Positions 25,018 through 33,878 of a stretch of 33,999 bases of DNA are shown piece after piece; the stretch's first letter is position 1, and every line of letters begins with the position of its first letter. The notes beneath the pieces were generated by a model. The model was not told where the DNA came from, did not search any database, and saw nothing but the letters and a program-made list of their open reading frames with translations. Made by a program: the position numbers and the translations under genes. The DNA comes from Alphaproteobacteria bacterium (GTDB taxonomy: Bacteria > Pseudomonadota > Alphaproteobacteria > Rhizobiales > JAKIUO01). The stretch covers positions 1 through 33,999 of the forward strand of contig JAJRRW010000120.1 in assembly GCA_024279115.1 (NCBI GenBank), written 5' to 3'.

Positions 25018-25908
25018 CTACTTTTGGCATTTTGGACAGTAGAAGGTCGAGCGTCCGGCCTGGGCAATGCGCTTGATGGTGCCGTTGCATGTGGCACGCG
25101 GACACGGGGCATCCTGGCGCCCGTAAACGGCGAAGCTGTGCTGAAAATAACCAAGGCTGCCATCGGTCAAGCGGTGATCGCGCAAGGTCGAGCCGCCCTG
25201 TGCAATGGTGTCGCTTAACACCTCTTTGATGGCGTTGGTCAGGCGTTCTGTGGCGATCGTTGGTGTTTGATTGGCGCGTGCCAGTGACATGGCTTTTTTG
25301 AGGGGCGACAGGCGGGCGCGAAACAAGGCTTCACAGACATAGATATTGCCAAGCCCGGCGACGGTTTTTTGATCGAGCAGAAATGACTTGAGCGGGGCTT
25401 TGCGGTTGCGCGCGGCGCGGGCCAGATGTTCGGCATGAAATTGATTGCCAAGGGGCTCGGGGCCAATGTCGCGAAACAGCTTGTGGCTGGATAATTCGTC
25501 GTTTGCAACCAAAGTCATAAATCCAAAACGGCGCGGATCATTATAGCGGATGATGGCCTTGTTGGAGAGGTGGAAAACCACATGATCATGGGCGGGGTTT
25601 GGTCGATCAGCGAGATTCTCCTGCGCTGAGTGTCCTTGCGCTGGCTTGTGGTCCGGTTGTTCAATCGTGACGCGGCCGCTCATCCCCAGATGCATGACCA
25701 GGTTTTCGGCGCTATCCAGAGGGATCAGCAGATATTTGGCACGCCTTTTCAAGGGGCCGATCAATTTGCCCTCAAGCCGGCGTTTGAAGTCTTTGGGAAA
25801 CGCGAAGCGCAGATTCGGGCGGTTTTGCTCCACACGGATAATCCGCCCCCCCTCAAGCACCGGCGCCAGCCCTCTTTTTACGGTCTCCACTTCTGGCAGT
25901 TCGGGCAT
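25018..25908 (-). CDS. mutM: Formamidopyrimidine-DNA glycosylase (Fpg/MutM)
   Basis: MutM removes 8-oxoguanine and other oxidised purines from DNA. The 296-residue product begins PELPEVETVKRGL, in which the proline after the start methionine is the catalytic nucleophile and the following Glu acts in catalysis. A lysine in LKRRAKYLL, the block LVMHLGMSG, NDPRRFGFMTL, and the helix-two-turn-helix DQKTVAGLGNIYVCEAL are all present. The C-terminal zinc finger has four cysteines, CPRATC and CPKC, close to the end; YFQHSFAVYGR stands before it. GAGGAAA on the minus strand precedes the ATG. The divergent ubiE-ubiB neighbours are conserved in alphaproteobacteria. Confidence 0.96.
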   Translation of the reverse strand: MPELPEVETVKRGLAPVLEGGRIIRVEQNRPNLRFAFPKDFKRRLEGKLIGPLKRRAKYLLIPLDSAENLVMHLGMSGRVTIEQPDHKPAQGHSAQENLADRPNPAHDHVVFHLSNKAIIRYNDPRRFGFMTLVANDELSSHKLFRDIGPEPLGNQFHAEHLARAARNRKAPLKSFLLDQKTVAGLGNIYVCEALFRARLSPLKKAMSLARANQTPTIATERLTNAIKEVLSDTIAQGGSTLRDHRLTDGSLGYFQHSFAVYGRQDAPCPRATCNGTIKRIAQAGRSTFYCPKCQK

Positions 25909-26002
25909 ATTGTTTCCTCATTTAAACCATGGACAAACGGCACCATAGCGCGCACAGTCCCGCTGCGCTATGGTTGCGCTGTGTAGTTGGAATGGAATGA
26001 AT

Positions 26003-26764
26003 ATGGCAGACACAAACAAGACCGCAAGCTTTGGCTTCAAGACCGTTGAGGAAGATCAGCGCCAGGGGCTGGTGAACGAGGTTTTTTCGAGCGTTGCAGA
26101 GCGTTACGACCTGATGAATGACCTGATGTCTGGGGGCATGCATCGCTTGTGGAAAGAAGCGTTTATCAACTGGCTGGCGCCGTCTCAAAGCGCTCAGAAC
26201 TATCGCCACCTTGATGTGGCCGGTGGTACCGGGGATATTGCCATGCGCTTGCTGGCTGCGGCCAATTGCGAGGCGCGCTCGGTGATTTGTGATATTTCTG
26301 GGGAAATGCTGCGGGTTGGGCAGCAGCGCGCCCATGAGCGCGGATATATTGAGCGTTTGTCTTTTGTGCAGGGCAACGCCGAGGCCCTGCCTTTTCCCGA
26401 CAATTATTTTGACAGCTATACAATCGCTTTTGGCATCCGCAATGTCACCCATATTGACCGGGCGCTTGGGGAGGCGCGGCGGGTTTTAAAGCGCGGCGGG
26501 CGTTTCATGTGTCTTGAGTTTTCCAAAGTCGAAGTGCCCATGCTCGACAAGGTCTATGATCTGTTTTCTTTAAATGTCATTCCCCGCCTTGGTCAACTGA
26601 CATCGGGTGATCGCAACAGCTATCAATATCTGGTGGAAAGCATTCGTAAATTTCCACCGCAAGAAGAGTTCGTATCATTGATCGAGCAGGCCGAATTTGA
26701 GCAGGTCAAATATCGCAATCTGTCTGGTGGCATCGCGTGTATGCATTCAGGCTGGAAATTATAG
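26003..26764 (+). CDS. ubiE: Demethylubiquinone/demethylmenaquinone C-methyltransferase UbiE
   Basis: UbiE methylates the ring carbon in ubiquinone (and menaquinone) synthesis. The 253-residue product shows TSFGF-like N-terminus ([39 protein letters not shown] by parts), the SAM-binding [14 protein letters not shown] near residue 71, [17 protein letters not shown], and the family block [27 protein letters not shown]. The frame continues upstream to 25970, but relatives begin just before the SFGF element, and GGAATGGA precedes the ATG at 26003. ubiB follows 32 bases later. Confidence 0.95.
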   Translation: MADTNKTASFGFKTVEEDQRQGLVNEVFSSVAERYDLMNDLMSGGMHRLWKEAFINWLAPSQSAQNYRHLDVAGGTGDIAMRLLAAANCEARSVICDISGEMLRVGQQRAHERGYIERLSFVQGNAEALPFPDNYFDSYTIAFGIRNVTHIDRALGEARRVLKRGGRFMCLEFSKVEVPMLDKVYDLFSLNVIPRLGQLTSGDRNSYQYLVESIRKFPPQEEFVSLIEQAEFEQVKYRNLSGGIACMHSGWKL

Positions 26765-26796
26765 AGCGGCACGACTACGGGGTGAGGGTAGGATTG

Positions 26797-28391
26797 ATGG
26801 CATCCATCACGAACATATTCAAACTGGTAAGGGCCGGACTGACGCTGATGCGGTATGGCGTCCCTATTCCGCCGCCGGGCATCGAGGCACCAGCTCATTC
26901 AATGCGCTCAAAATGCTGTCGGCCCCGCTCTGGTGGCGGCCATTTAAAAAGCATCAAGGCATCACGCCAGCGCTGACGCGCCTTGGACCAAGCTATGTCA
27001 AGCTCGGGCAGTTTCTGGCCACCAGAGATGATCTGGTTGGCAAGGACATGGCCCAGGAGCTGACGAAATTACAAGATCGTCTGCCGCCCTTTGCCATGTC
27101 CAAGTCGATGGCGGTGATTGAGGCTGAACTGGGAGCCCCTGTTGAGGAGCTGTTCGTGCAAATCAGCAAGCCGGTCGCCGCCGCCTCTATCGCGCAGGTT
27201 CACAAGGCGCTGATCCGCGACGAAAAGGGCGAGCGCTGGGTGGCGGTAAAAGTGTTGCGCCCAGGGGTCGACAGGCGGTTTGCCAATGATCTCAAGACCT
27301 TTTATGAGGCGGCCCATCTGGCCGAGCGCTTCGATCCCGCCGCCAAGCGGCTACGCCCGGTGGCTATCGTCGATATGCTGGCCAATTCGGTGGCGCTGGA
27401 AATGGATTTGCGGCTTGAGGCGGCGGCGATTTCCGAGAGGTCGGAGAACATTGTCAATGATGGCGGCTTTCGCGTGCCGACAATCGATTGGTCGCGGACC
27501 TCGCAAAGGGTGCTGACAACACAATGGATCGACGGGATTCCCTTGCATGATGTGGCGGCGGTGAAAGCGGCGGGACACGACACCAGGGCGCTGGGCGCCC
27601 ATCTCATACAATCCTTCTTGCGTCATGCCATGCGCGATGGTTTTTTTCATGCCGATATGCATCAAGGCAATTTGTTCATCGACAAGAAGGGTGACATTGT
27701 CGCCATTGATTTTGGCATTATGGGGCGTCTTGGTTTGCAAGAGCAACGCTATCTGGCGCTTATTCTCAACGGCTTTATCAATCGGGATTATGAGCGCTCG
27801 GCGCAGATGCATTTTGATGCGGGGTATGTCCCCGCTCACCATAGCGTTGCCAGCTTTGCCCAGGCGCTACGGGCCGTTGGCGAACCCATTCAAGGGCGCA
27901 CGGCTGACGAGATTTCCATGGGCGGGCTGCTCGGGCAATTGTTTCATTATACGCAAGTTTTCGATATGGAAACCCGGCCCGAATTGCTGATGCTGCAAAA
28001 AACCATGGTGGTGGTTGAGGGGGTGGCGCGCTCGCTTGATCCTCAGCTCAATATGTGGACAACTGCGGGGCCAGTGGTCAAGGAGTGGATGGAGCGCACC
28101 CTTGGCGTCACAGGTAAAATGCGCGAGTTGCGAGACGAGAGCGGCAAGATGGCACAAATCGTTACGGATATGCCAAGTCTGCTGCTGCAGGGAGCGCGCA
28201 CCATCGAAGCGCTTGGTAATGCGACAAAAAACGGCGTGCATCTTGATGATGACAGCATTGAAAAACTGGCGCGCGCCCAGCGCCAGCACGGGCGAATGGG
28301 GCAATTGGCTCTGTGGATAGGTGCCCTGTCTTTGCTGGCGACGGCAATTGCCTTACTTTTCCCCCAGTTCGGGGCTATATTGGTGAGGTAA
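26797..28391 (+). CDS. ubiB: ABC1/UbiB-family ubiquinone biosynthesis protein, apparent N-terminal frameshift
   Basis: UbiB is an atypical protein-kinase-like ATPase needed for ubiquinone synthesis. The ATG at 26797, with GAGGGTAGGA before it, opens MASITNIFKLVRAGLTLMR, the expected family start. That frame meets a stop at 26976, while the rest of the protein (FNALKMLSAPLWWRPF on) lies one frame back, from about 26900 to 28391. One missing base near 26895-26905 explains it; joined, the protein has about 531 residues, the normal length. All kinase-like motifs are intact: YVKLGQFLATRDDLV, AAASIAQVHKA, VAVKVLRPG, FHADMHQGNLF, IDFGIMGRLG; two hydrophobic segments close it. If the shift is real, translation might restart at 26913. 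Confidence 0.88.
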
Positions 28392-28443
28392 GGTGCGTAT
28401 CTCACTGCCAAGAACGTTTGTTAACGAGATAAAGTACGAATAA

Positions 28444-29145
28444 ATGACTGTAATTTCAGCAAGATTATGTTTTCCCGTTGCTTTGGCAATGTTGCTGCCG
28501 CTTGGCCTGATTGGCTGCGGGAGCGCCGGAAATAGTACGGCCCTCAAAAACAGTGCCCACCTGACACCTCCGCCGCTACAAGAGAACCAGCGCACGGCAG
28601 CGATTTCGGCCGGACAAAGCCTGGATGTGGCGACAAATAAAACGGCTCCAAGCGCCAAAACTTCCAGCCCTGAAGCGAAAAAAGCACTGGCATCTAAAGC
28701 CAGCGGGACAGCGGGACCGATTGTGGCGGCGAAAGTGGATGCCCCCCCTATACCAGTGAGACGGCCCTATCGCAAAGTGCGTAAAAAGTCAGCGGCACGG
28801 ATGGTCAAGCATCAAGATCCTGCGATCAAAATCGCTGATAAAATGATCACCAGATCAGTTGTTAAACCCAAAATTCAAGCAAAAGCTCAGCCTGTCATAG
28901 TGGCCCCTGTCATTGCCAAAGCGCCAAAAGTAGAGATGGTTCCCGCAAAGTCTGTTCCTGCACAAACCGCATCAAATGAAAGCTCGGAGTTGATCTTTGG
29001 CGGTTACATTGATGGCTCGGGGATAAATGCATCCCAGGAGCTAAGCGCGCAAGAACTCAATACGGCGCAGATGGCGCAAGCCAAAAGTGTGGCCAATAAG
29101 CCCAGTTTTGGACAATCGGAATATCGTTTCTCCGGTCAGAAATAA
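28444..29145 (+). CDS. Putative lipoprotein, Ala/Lys/Pro-rich, unknown function
   Basis: Function not recognised. The 233-residue product has a lipoprotein signal with lipobox LIGC (Cys at residue 25) after a hydrophobic stretch (PVALAMLLPLGL). The mature part is low-complexity, rich in Ala, Lys, Pro and Ser, with VPVRRPYRKVRKK-like basic segment PIPVRRPYRKVRKKSA near residue 101-116 and a repeated 'VxxAPxIxKAPKVE' style stretch. The last 50 residues (LIFGGYIDGSGINASQEL... to SEYRFSGQK) look folded. It takes the position where coaBC often follows ubiB in related genomes. The ribosome-binding site is weak. Confidence 0.68.
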   Translation: MTVISARLCFPVALAMLLPLGLIGCGSAGNSTALKNSAHLTPPPLQENQRTAAISAGQSLDVATNKTAPSAKTSSPEAKKALASKASGTAGPIVAAKVDAPPIPVRRPYRKVRKKSAARMVKHQDPAIKIADKMITRSVVKPKIQAKAQPVIVAPVIAKAPKVEMVPAKSVPAQTASNESSELIFGGYIDGSGINASQELSAQELNTAQMAQAKSVANKPSFGQSEYRFSGQK

Positions 29146-29167
29146 TTCACTTGAAATCGCTTTGCTG

Positions 29168-29215
29168 ATATTCTCTTATGAACTTCTGGCGGCTAAAAAC
29201 CGATCATAAGAATAT
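29168..29215. other. Imperfect inverted repeat between the two lipoprotein genes
   Basis: ATATTCTCTTATGA (29168-29181) and TCATAAGAATAT (29204-29215) are complementary apart from two unpaired bases, around a 22-nt loop. No T tract follows directly, although ATCTTTTTGAAC comes six bases on. It may be a weak terminator of the first gene or an operator of the second. Confidence 0.35.
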
Positions 29216-29284
29216 TGTCAATCTTTTTGAACATCGGTCCTTAGTGGCGCGGGTTTTTGAGGAAAGCGGGGAACTGCTCAAAAT

Positions 29285-29719
29285 ATGAAGCAGATATTGC
29301 GTGTTACGGGCATCATATTGATGCTGATGCTCTCTGGTTGTACCGTGTCTCCCTCCGTGTTGGGCAATAATATTGCTGGCATTGGTAGCGGTGCTGCACA
29401 ACAAAATCAGGCGTCTGCAAATATGCAAGCCGCCAACGCCGAGACCTCACTCAAAGCCGCTCCCGACCAGTCAGCAGATGCTCCTGGTTCTACTGGTTCC
29501 ATCGTCCCCTTGAGCCAAGAGGGGGCTGTTGTCGATTTGCCCGATTCCAGCACTTTGGTGGCTCCTTCTGCCACCTTTGGGCAGGCGCCAACCTCGGTTG
29601 GTGATGAGGGCGTTGCGGTGTCTGAAGATGAGCAGGCTTTTTCTGCTGCCGAACGGCATCGCCGCGAGCTTATCAATCGTGGGGATCTGCAAGAAGGTCA
29701 GCCGCTGCCCGCAGAATAG
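29285..29719 (+). CDS. Putative small lipoprotein, unknown function
   Basis: Function not recognised. The 144-residue product begins MKQILRVTGIILMLMLSGCTV, a clear lipoprotein signal with lipobox LSGC and Cys19. The mature part is acidic, rich in Ala, Ser, Gln and Gly without sequence complexity, and ends with a possible helix ERHRRELINRGDLQEGQPLP. It is 140 bases after the other lipoprotein gene on the same strand. GGGGAA stands about 10 nt ahead of the ATG. Confidence 0.68.
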   Translation: MKQILRVTGIILMLMLSGCTVSPSVLGNNIAGIGSGAAQQNQASANMQAANAETSLKAAPDQSADAPGSTGSIVPLSQEGAVVDLPDSSTLVAPSATFGQAPTSVGDEGVAVSEDEQAFSAAERHRRELINRGDLQEGQPLPAE

Positions 29720-29936
29720 GCTTTGATCACAAAATGTTGACGTTGATGTTCTCGTTCGGGTTTTATGCTAGCGTATTGTGCGGTCATACGCGGTCATTAT
29801 GTCAGAGTCGTTTTGTGTCAGGTGAATGGGAAAAATCGCGGTGCATATTGGCCATGGGCGCACGGTGCTCTAGAGTGTACTTTATGTAACGGGAAGTCCC
29901 CAAGGTCAGGTACGAACATTCAATGGAGGCGAAACC

Positions 29937-30236
29937 ATGCAGAAAAAAATCATCCTGTCACTGGCGCTGATGGCACTGGTGCTGATGCCGGTCGGTAGTG
30001 CGGCGGCTGGCAATGTCAACAATGGCTATGAGCCGTTGTACTGGAATGGCCCAGAGGGCAGTATCGACTATAATATCTTGTTTGAGGGCAGTCCTGGCCC
30101 CGGGCATTTGATGAGGTTTTTGTCTCGGCGGACTTCTGTCAACCGCGCCTGCTCCAAGTATAGCCGCAAATATTTGCGCACTGGCCGGAGAAACTGGCTG
30201 CGCAAATATGATAGCTGCCTGGCCGACTATAACTAG
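29937..30236 (+). CDS. Small secreted protein, WNGP family (paralogue 1)
   Basis: Function not recognised. The 99-residue protein has a signal peptide (KKIILSLALMALVLMPVGSAAAG, residues 3-25). The mature part has NGYEPLYWNGPEGSIDYNILFEG, then ACSKYSRKYLRTGRRNWLRKYDSC. The next gene (30371) encodes the same arrangement: GY-x3-[YF]WNGP-x-G, N-[IV]-LF, then C-x2-Y-x-RKY-x-R-[TS]-G-x3-WLRKY-x2-C. The two cysteines, 24 residues apart, probably form a disulfide. GGAGG at 29925-29929 is 7 nt ahead of the ATG. The 217-bp gap before it is non-coding; a CTAGAG word near 29870 may belong to its promoter. Confidence 0.75.
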   Translation: MQKKIILSLALMALVLMPVGSAAAGNVNNGYEPLYWNGPEGSIDYNILFEGSPGPGHLMRFLSRRTSVNRACSKYSRKYLRTGRRNWLRKYDSCLADYN

Positions 30237-30274
30237 CTCCCCGTCTGGTCCCTCGTTTTGACAAAGCCCTTTTG

Positions 30275-30290
30275 TGTGATCTGCGTCACA
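30275..30290 (+). promoter_or_regulatory. Perfect CRP-type site
   Basis: TGTGATCTGCGTCACA is a perfect TGTGA-N6-TCACA palindrome, the consensus of cAMP-CRP-like regulators. A TTGACA hexamer lies just upstream at 30258-30263. The site stands about 80 bases before the start codon of the second WNGP gene and 40 bases after the stop of the first. Confidence 0.6.
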
Positions 30291-30370
30291 TTTCTCGGTG
30301 TGTCTTTTGCCTATCGTGTCTTCAGTTGAAACGGGCATCCGCCCCCTAAAACCGTCGGGAGACAAAGACA

Positions 30371-30654
30371 ATGTTGAAAAAAACCATCATCGTTTTGGAC
30401 TAAGTGCGATCACCATCGCTGGCACGCAAACCAGCGCCATGGCAGGTGGTGGCGGCCATAAAGGCTATAATTCCATATTCTGGAATGGCCCGGTTGGCAC
30501 CGATCACAATGTGCTGTTCACAAAATCATATAAGCATCGAGGCTATTCCCACAAGAGCTACAAGAGCTGCAAATTTTACAAGCGTAAATATGTGCGATCA
30601 GGAAAAAAAGTCTGGTTGCGTAAATATGAGATTTGCAAAGTTGATCAGCATTAA
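30371..30654 (+). pseudogene. Small secreted protein, WNGP family (paralogue 2), frameshifted
   Basis: The ATG at 30371 opens a signal peptide (MLKKTIIVL) that stops after ten codons at a TAA. One frame back, the remainder continues as GLSAITIAGTQTSAMAGGG, the rest of the signal peptide, and then KGYNSIFWNGPVGTDHNVLFT and SCKFYKRKYVRSGKKVWLRKYEIC to 30654. One extra G in the GG at about 30397 would restore a 94-residue protein like paralogue 1. The mature part is well conserved, so the mutation is recent, a phase-variable site or a sequencing error. A terminator follows at 30680. Confidence 0.75.
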
Positions 30655-30679
30655 AGCATCAGACTTTATCTGAACCGGG

Positions 30680-30711
30680 ATCGGGTAAAACGCGTGTTTT
30701 GCCCGATTTTG
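30680..30711 (+). terminator. Rho-independent terminator after the WNGP pair
   Basis: ATCGGGTAAAAC (30680-30691) pairs with GTTTTGCCCGAT (30696-30707) through a 12-bp stem with one G-T pair and a 4-nt loop, followed by TTTT. It can end the WNGP genes and, being nearly symmetrical, also the convergent gene at 30720. Confidence 0.8.
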
Positions 30712-30719
30712 GCTATTGT

Positions 30720-31205
30720 CTATTTCAATCCGTCCCTGATCGCATTGAGTAGCCTGCTGGTGCGAATTTGCGCGCGGGCCAGCATTTTTTGTGAGGCGGT
30801 TTTGCTGGCGAGATGTTCATCTATCTCGGCGCTGGCGATGGTTCGCGCCAGTTCAATGAGGCCGGTAAGTGGCCTGATCCAGACCTTCATCTGGACGATC
30901 TTGCCTTGCTCATCGAGCTTGAACCGGTCCACCCCCTGCAAGGTGAATTTACCGACCCGGGCTTCGAACTCGAACAAGACCTCATTGTCCTTCACCCAGG
31001 TATCGGTGACGTGATAATCCTCGAAGACGCCAAACACCCGCTCAAGAGTGGCAAAGACAATCTGCTTGCCATGCTTTGGCTTGAACACCGCTGGCGAATA
31101 AAATTCAATATCGTCATGGATCAGGGGCAGCATGAGCGAGGGATTATTTTCCTCGAAAATCTGATGCCATTTGTCGATGAAGTCTTGTGTGTGAGATAAG
31201 GTCAT
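30720..31205 (-). CDS. SnoaL-like / NTF2-family protein
   Basis: The 161-residue product has the NTF2-like fold signature of the SnoaL-like group: FIDKWHQIFEENNPSLMLPLIHDDIEFYSPAVF at the start and, after about 45 residues, EVLFEFEARVGKFTLQGVDRFKLDEQGKIVQMKVWIRPLTGL by parts. Such small alpha+beta cone folds include ketosteroid isomerases, cyclases and many uncharacterised proteins. The extra C-terminal 40 residues are a charged helix (EIDEHLASKTASQKMLARAQ). A clear ribosome-binding site is not seen. No pathway partner is adjacent, so no substrate is suggested. Confidence 0.82.
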   Translation of the reverse strand: MTLSHTQDFIDKWHQIFEENNPSLMLPLIHDDIEFYSPAVFKPKHGKQIVFATLERVFGVFEDYHVTDTWVKDNEVLFEFEARVGKFTLQGVDRFKLDEQGKIVQMKVWIRPLTGLIELARTIASAEIDEHLASKTASQKMLARAQIRTSRLLNAIRDGLK

Positions 31206-31363
31206 CTGGTAAAACTACCATGCTTATTGAAATGAGAAAAGCGGAGGGTCGTGTCTCATTTTGAATATTAATTCTCCCCGGACCAGCAAAAACGCGGGTG
31301 CGGTTTCGTGCCGAGCCGGGGGCCTCGGGGGCATGTACACAGGTTTTGCCTGTTTGCTCCTGG

Positions 31364-31384
31364 ATCCCGGTTCAAGCCCGGGAT
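31364..31384. repeat. Short palindrome of the CCTGGATCCCGG type
   Basis: ATCCCGG (31364-31370) and CCGGGAT (31378-31384) form a 7-bp hairpin with loop TTCAAGC. The core is like that of the spacer at 5097-5164. The 270-bp gap between the SnoaL-like gene and flhA holds no gene that I can support. Confidence 0.5.
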
Positions 31385-31475
31385 GCGCACTATTGCAAAC
31401 GCAGAGACGATCAAGGGGAAGGCTATATCTGAAATATCTCAAATGCCGAGCCCCGGCGGCAAGGTCTTTGCGTCC

Positions 31476-33671
31476 CTAAACGGTCATGTTTTCTTCGAGC
31501 ATGATGACCTGGGCAACGGTTTTGAGTTTGGCGGATTTGTGTATTTCGTTCTGGCTCAATACAGAGGTCTGGTTGCGGAACCGTTCGACAATGGAGCGCA
31601 CAAACGGGCGCACGCCGGGGCTAGTAATGAGCACGGCAGATTCCCCCGCAGTGCTGGCCTGTTCGATAGCTGTTTGTACGCAGCGGATGAACTCTTGCAA
31701 TTTTGAAGGCGCCATGGCCAGTTCGCGATTATCGCCATCGCCAATGATCGCCTCGATAAAGGCATGCTCCCATTGCGGGGCCATGGTGATGAGTGGCAAA
31801 AATCCGTCATGATTGGCGTGGGAGGCACAGATCTGGCGAGCGAGGCGTGAGCGCACATGTTCGGTGACCATCTGCACATTGGTGGTGTACCCCGTGGCCT
31901 CGGCAATGCCTTCCAAAATAGTGCCAAGATCGCGGATCGAGACGCGCTCGGTGAGTAGCATTTGCAGCACGCGCTGAATGGCCGTGAAGCTGATTTGGGC
32001 GGGAACAATCTCTTCGAGCAGGCGGCTTTCATGTTCGGGCAGCTCATCGAGCAATTTGCGCACTTCGGCATATGACAGCAGATCAGAGACATTATTGCGC
32101 AAAATTTCAGTGAGATGAGTGGATAGCACCGTGACGGGATCAACGACAGTATAGCCTTTGAACTGGGCCTGTTCGCGCAAGCTTGCATCGACCCATGTGG
32201 CAGGCAGGCCAAAGGTTGGCTCAACGCCGTGCAGGCCGGGCAGGTCTATTTGCGCGCCAGCGGGGTCCATGACCATGAAATGATCCGGGATGATCTGGCC
32301 TTCACCGGCGCTGATTTCCTTGATTTTGATGATATAATCATTGGCTTGCAGTTGCATATTATCGAGAATACGCACGGAGGGCATGACAAAGCCCATTTCG
32401 GTGGCCATCTGGCGGCGCAGGGCCTTGATCTGCTCCGTGAGGCGGTCACTGTCGCCATGGGGATCATTGATCAATGGCAACAGCCCATAGCCGATCTCCA
32501 GGCGCAGATCATCCATGCGCAGCGTCTCGACCATGGTTTCTTCAGCCGGCTCCGCTTCTTCAATTTTTTCGGCAACGGCAATCGCCTGTTCCTCGACCTT
32601 TTGCTCCTCAAGGTTTTTGCTGGCAATATAAGCCAGCCCGCCAGTGATCAGGCCAAGGGTCATGAACGGCACCAGTGGAATACCAGGTAGTACGGACATC
32701 AAGAGCATCAGGAATGATGACATGCCAAGCGCTTTGGGATAGCCGGTAAGCTGCGTGCCGATGGCTTTTTCAGCCGAGCCTTTGACGCCGGCTTTGGAGA
32801 CCAGCAGGCCAGCGGCCAGCGACACGACCAGGGCTGGAATTTGCGATACCAGCCCATCGCCAATGGTCAGCAAGGTATAGGCCTGGGCCGCTTCGCCCAT
32901 GGTGAGGCCCATTTGCCCTGTGCCGATAATGATGCCGCCAATGACATTGATAAAGGTGATGAGCAAACCGGCAACGGCATCGCCGCGCACGAATTTGCTG
33001 GCACCGTCCATGGCACCAAAGAAACCGCTTTCGCCTTCAAGTTCGGCGCGCCTTGCACGAGCGGTCTCTTCATCAATAAGTCCAGCGCCCAAATCAGCAT
33101 CAATAGCCATCTGCTTGCCGGGCATGGCGTCGAGCGTAAAGCGTGCCGCGACCTCGGCGATGCGCCCCGAGCCCTTGGTAATAACAATGAAATTGACGAT
33201 CACCAGAATGGAAAAGACAATAATGCCAATGATGAAATTGCCCTGCATGACAAAATGCCCGAACGCTTCAATAACATTGCCAGCCGCAGCAGGCCCCTCA
33301 TGGCCATGGGCCAGAATAAGGCGGGTGGAGGCAAGGTTAAGCGCCAGTCGCAACATGGTAGCGATCAGTAATATGGTGGGAAACGACGAAAATTCAAGCG
33401 GCTTTTGAATAAACAAAGCCGTCATCAAAATGAGCACGGAAAAGGTTATCGATACCGCCAGCAGCATATCAAGAATGAAGGCCGGCATGGGCAGGATGAG
33501 CACGATCAGGATGACAATGACGCCAGCAGCCAGTCCAAGGTCGCCCCGGCGCAGGACGTCGACCATCCGGCCAAGCCCCGCAAACGGGTCGGCTCCGCCC
33601 TTGTCCTGAACGGATTTGCTCGTTGTGTCCGAACCAGTTTCAGGCGGCCCGGCCGCTGATGTGTCGCTCAT
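31476..33671 (-). CDS. flhA: Flagellar biosynthesis protein FlhA
   Basis: FlhA is the large export-gate protein of the flagellar type III secretion apparatus. The product of 731 residues has an N-terminal membrane part with about eight helices (VIVILIVLILPMPAFILDMLLAVSITFSVLIL and onwards), the FHIPEP signature region FPTILLIATMLRLALNLASTRLIL near residues 97-118, and the conserved RFTLDAMPGKQMAIDADL loop. The cytoplasmic half starts about residue 350 (MDDLRLEIGYGLLPLI; further AQFKGYTVVDPVTVLSTHL) and ends in NEIHKSAKLKTVAQVIML. AAGGA lies 9 nt before the ATG at 33671; a TTG at 33677 is too near it. The upstream 200 bp contain tandem repeats and IS110 remains; no other flagellar gene is in view. 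Confidence 0.96.
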   Translation of the reverse strand: MSDTSAAGPPETGSDTTSKSVQDKGGADPFAGLGRMVDVLRRGDLGLAAGVIVILIVLILPMPAFILDMLLAVSITFSVLILMTALFIQKPLEFSSFPTILLIATMLRLALNLASTRLILAHGHEGPAAAGNVIEAFGHFVMQGNFIIGIIVFSILVIVNFIVITKGSGRIAEVAARFTLDAMPGKQMAIDADLGAGLIDEETARARRAELEGESGFFGAMDGASKFVRGDAVAGLLITFINVIGGIIIGTGQMGLTMGEAAQAYTLLTIGDGLVSQIPALVVSLAAGLLVSKAGVKGSAEKAIGTQLTGYPKALGMSSFLMLLMSVLPGIPLVPFMTLGLITGGLAYIASKNLEEQKVEEQAIAVAEKIEEAEPAEETMVETLRMDDLRLEIGYGLLPLINDPHGDSDRLTEQIKALRRQMATEMGFVMPSVRILDNMQLQANDYIIKIKEISAGEGQIIPDHFMVMDPAGAQIDLPGLHGVEPTFGLPATWVDASLREQAQFKGYTVVDPVTVLSTHLTEILRNNVSDLLSYAEVRKLLDELPEHESRLLEEIVPAQISFTAIQRVLQMLLTERVSIRDLGTILEGIAEATGYTTNVQMVTEHVRSRLARQICASHANHDGFLPLITMAPQWEHAFIEAIIGDGDNRELAMAPSKLQEFIRCVQTAIEQASTAGESAVLITSPGVRPFVRSIVERFRNQTSVLSQNEIHKSAKLKTVAQVIMLEENMTV

Positions 33672-33802
33672 GTTCAAGGTTCCTTAACCTTTACCCATAA
33701 GTGATTCGCGGCCTGTTGTGAATCCCTGTTGGGTGGGGAGTTGGCAGGTGTGCTGTTAATATCAATTGCCGGTGCAAGGAAGTGAATGTCCTGCGCGACA
33801 AT

Positions 33803-33840
33803 ATAGTTGTCCTACCGCTTCATAGTTGTCCTACCGCTTC
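33803..33840. repeat. Perfect 19-bp tandem repeat next to the IS110 end
   Basis: ATAGTTGTCCTACCGCTTC occurs twice without a gap (33803-33821, 33822-33840). It is directly downstream of the IS110-type transposase end, so it may be the element's terminus plus target or a duplication from insertion. The area 33690-33878 is otherwise non-coding, with a small AGCA..TGCT hairpin near 33862. Confidence 0.8.
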
Positions 33841-33878
33841 GCTATTTGAGGACAGCGGAAAAGCATCTGTGCTTCCTG

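Noticed and set aside
31361-31390. GGTTCAAGCCC resembling a tRNA T-arm
   Set aside because: No acceptor stem, D-arm or anticodon arm can be built around it; it is the loop of a short palindromic repeat.
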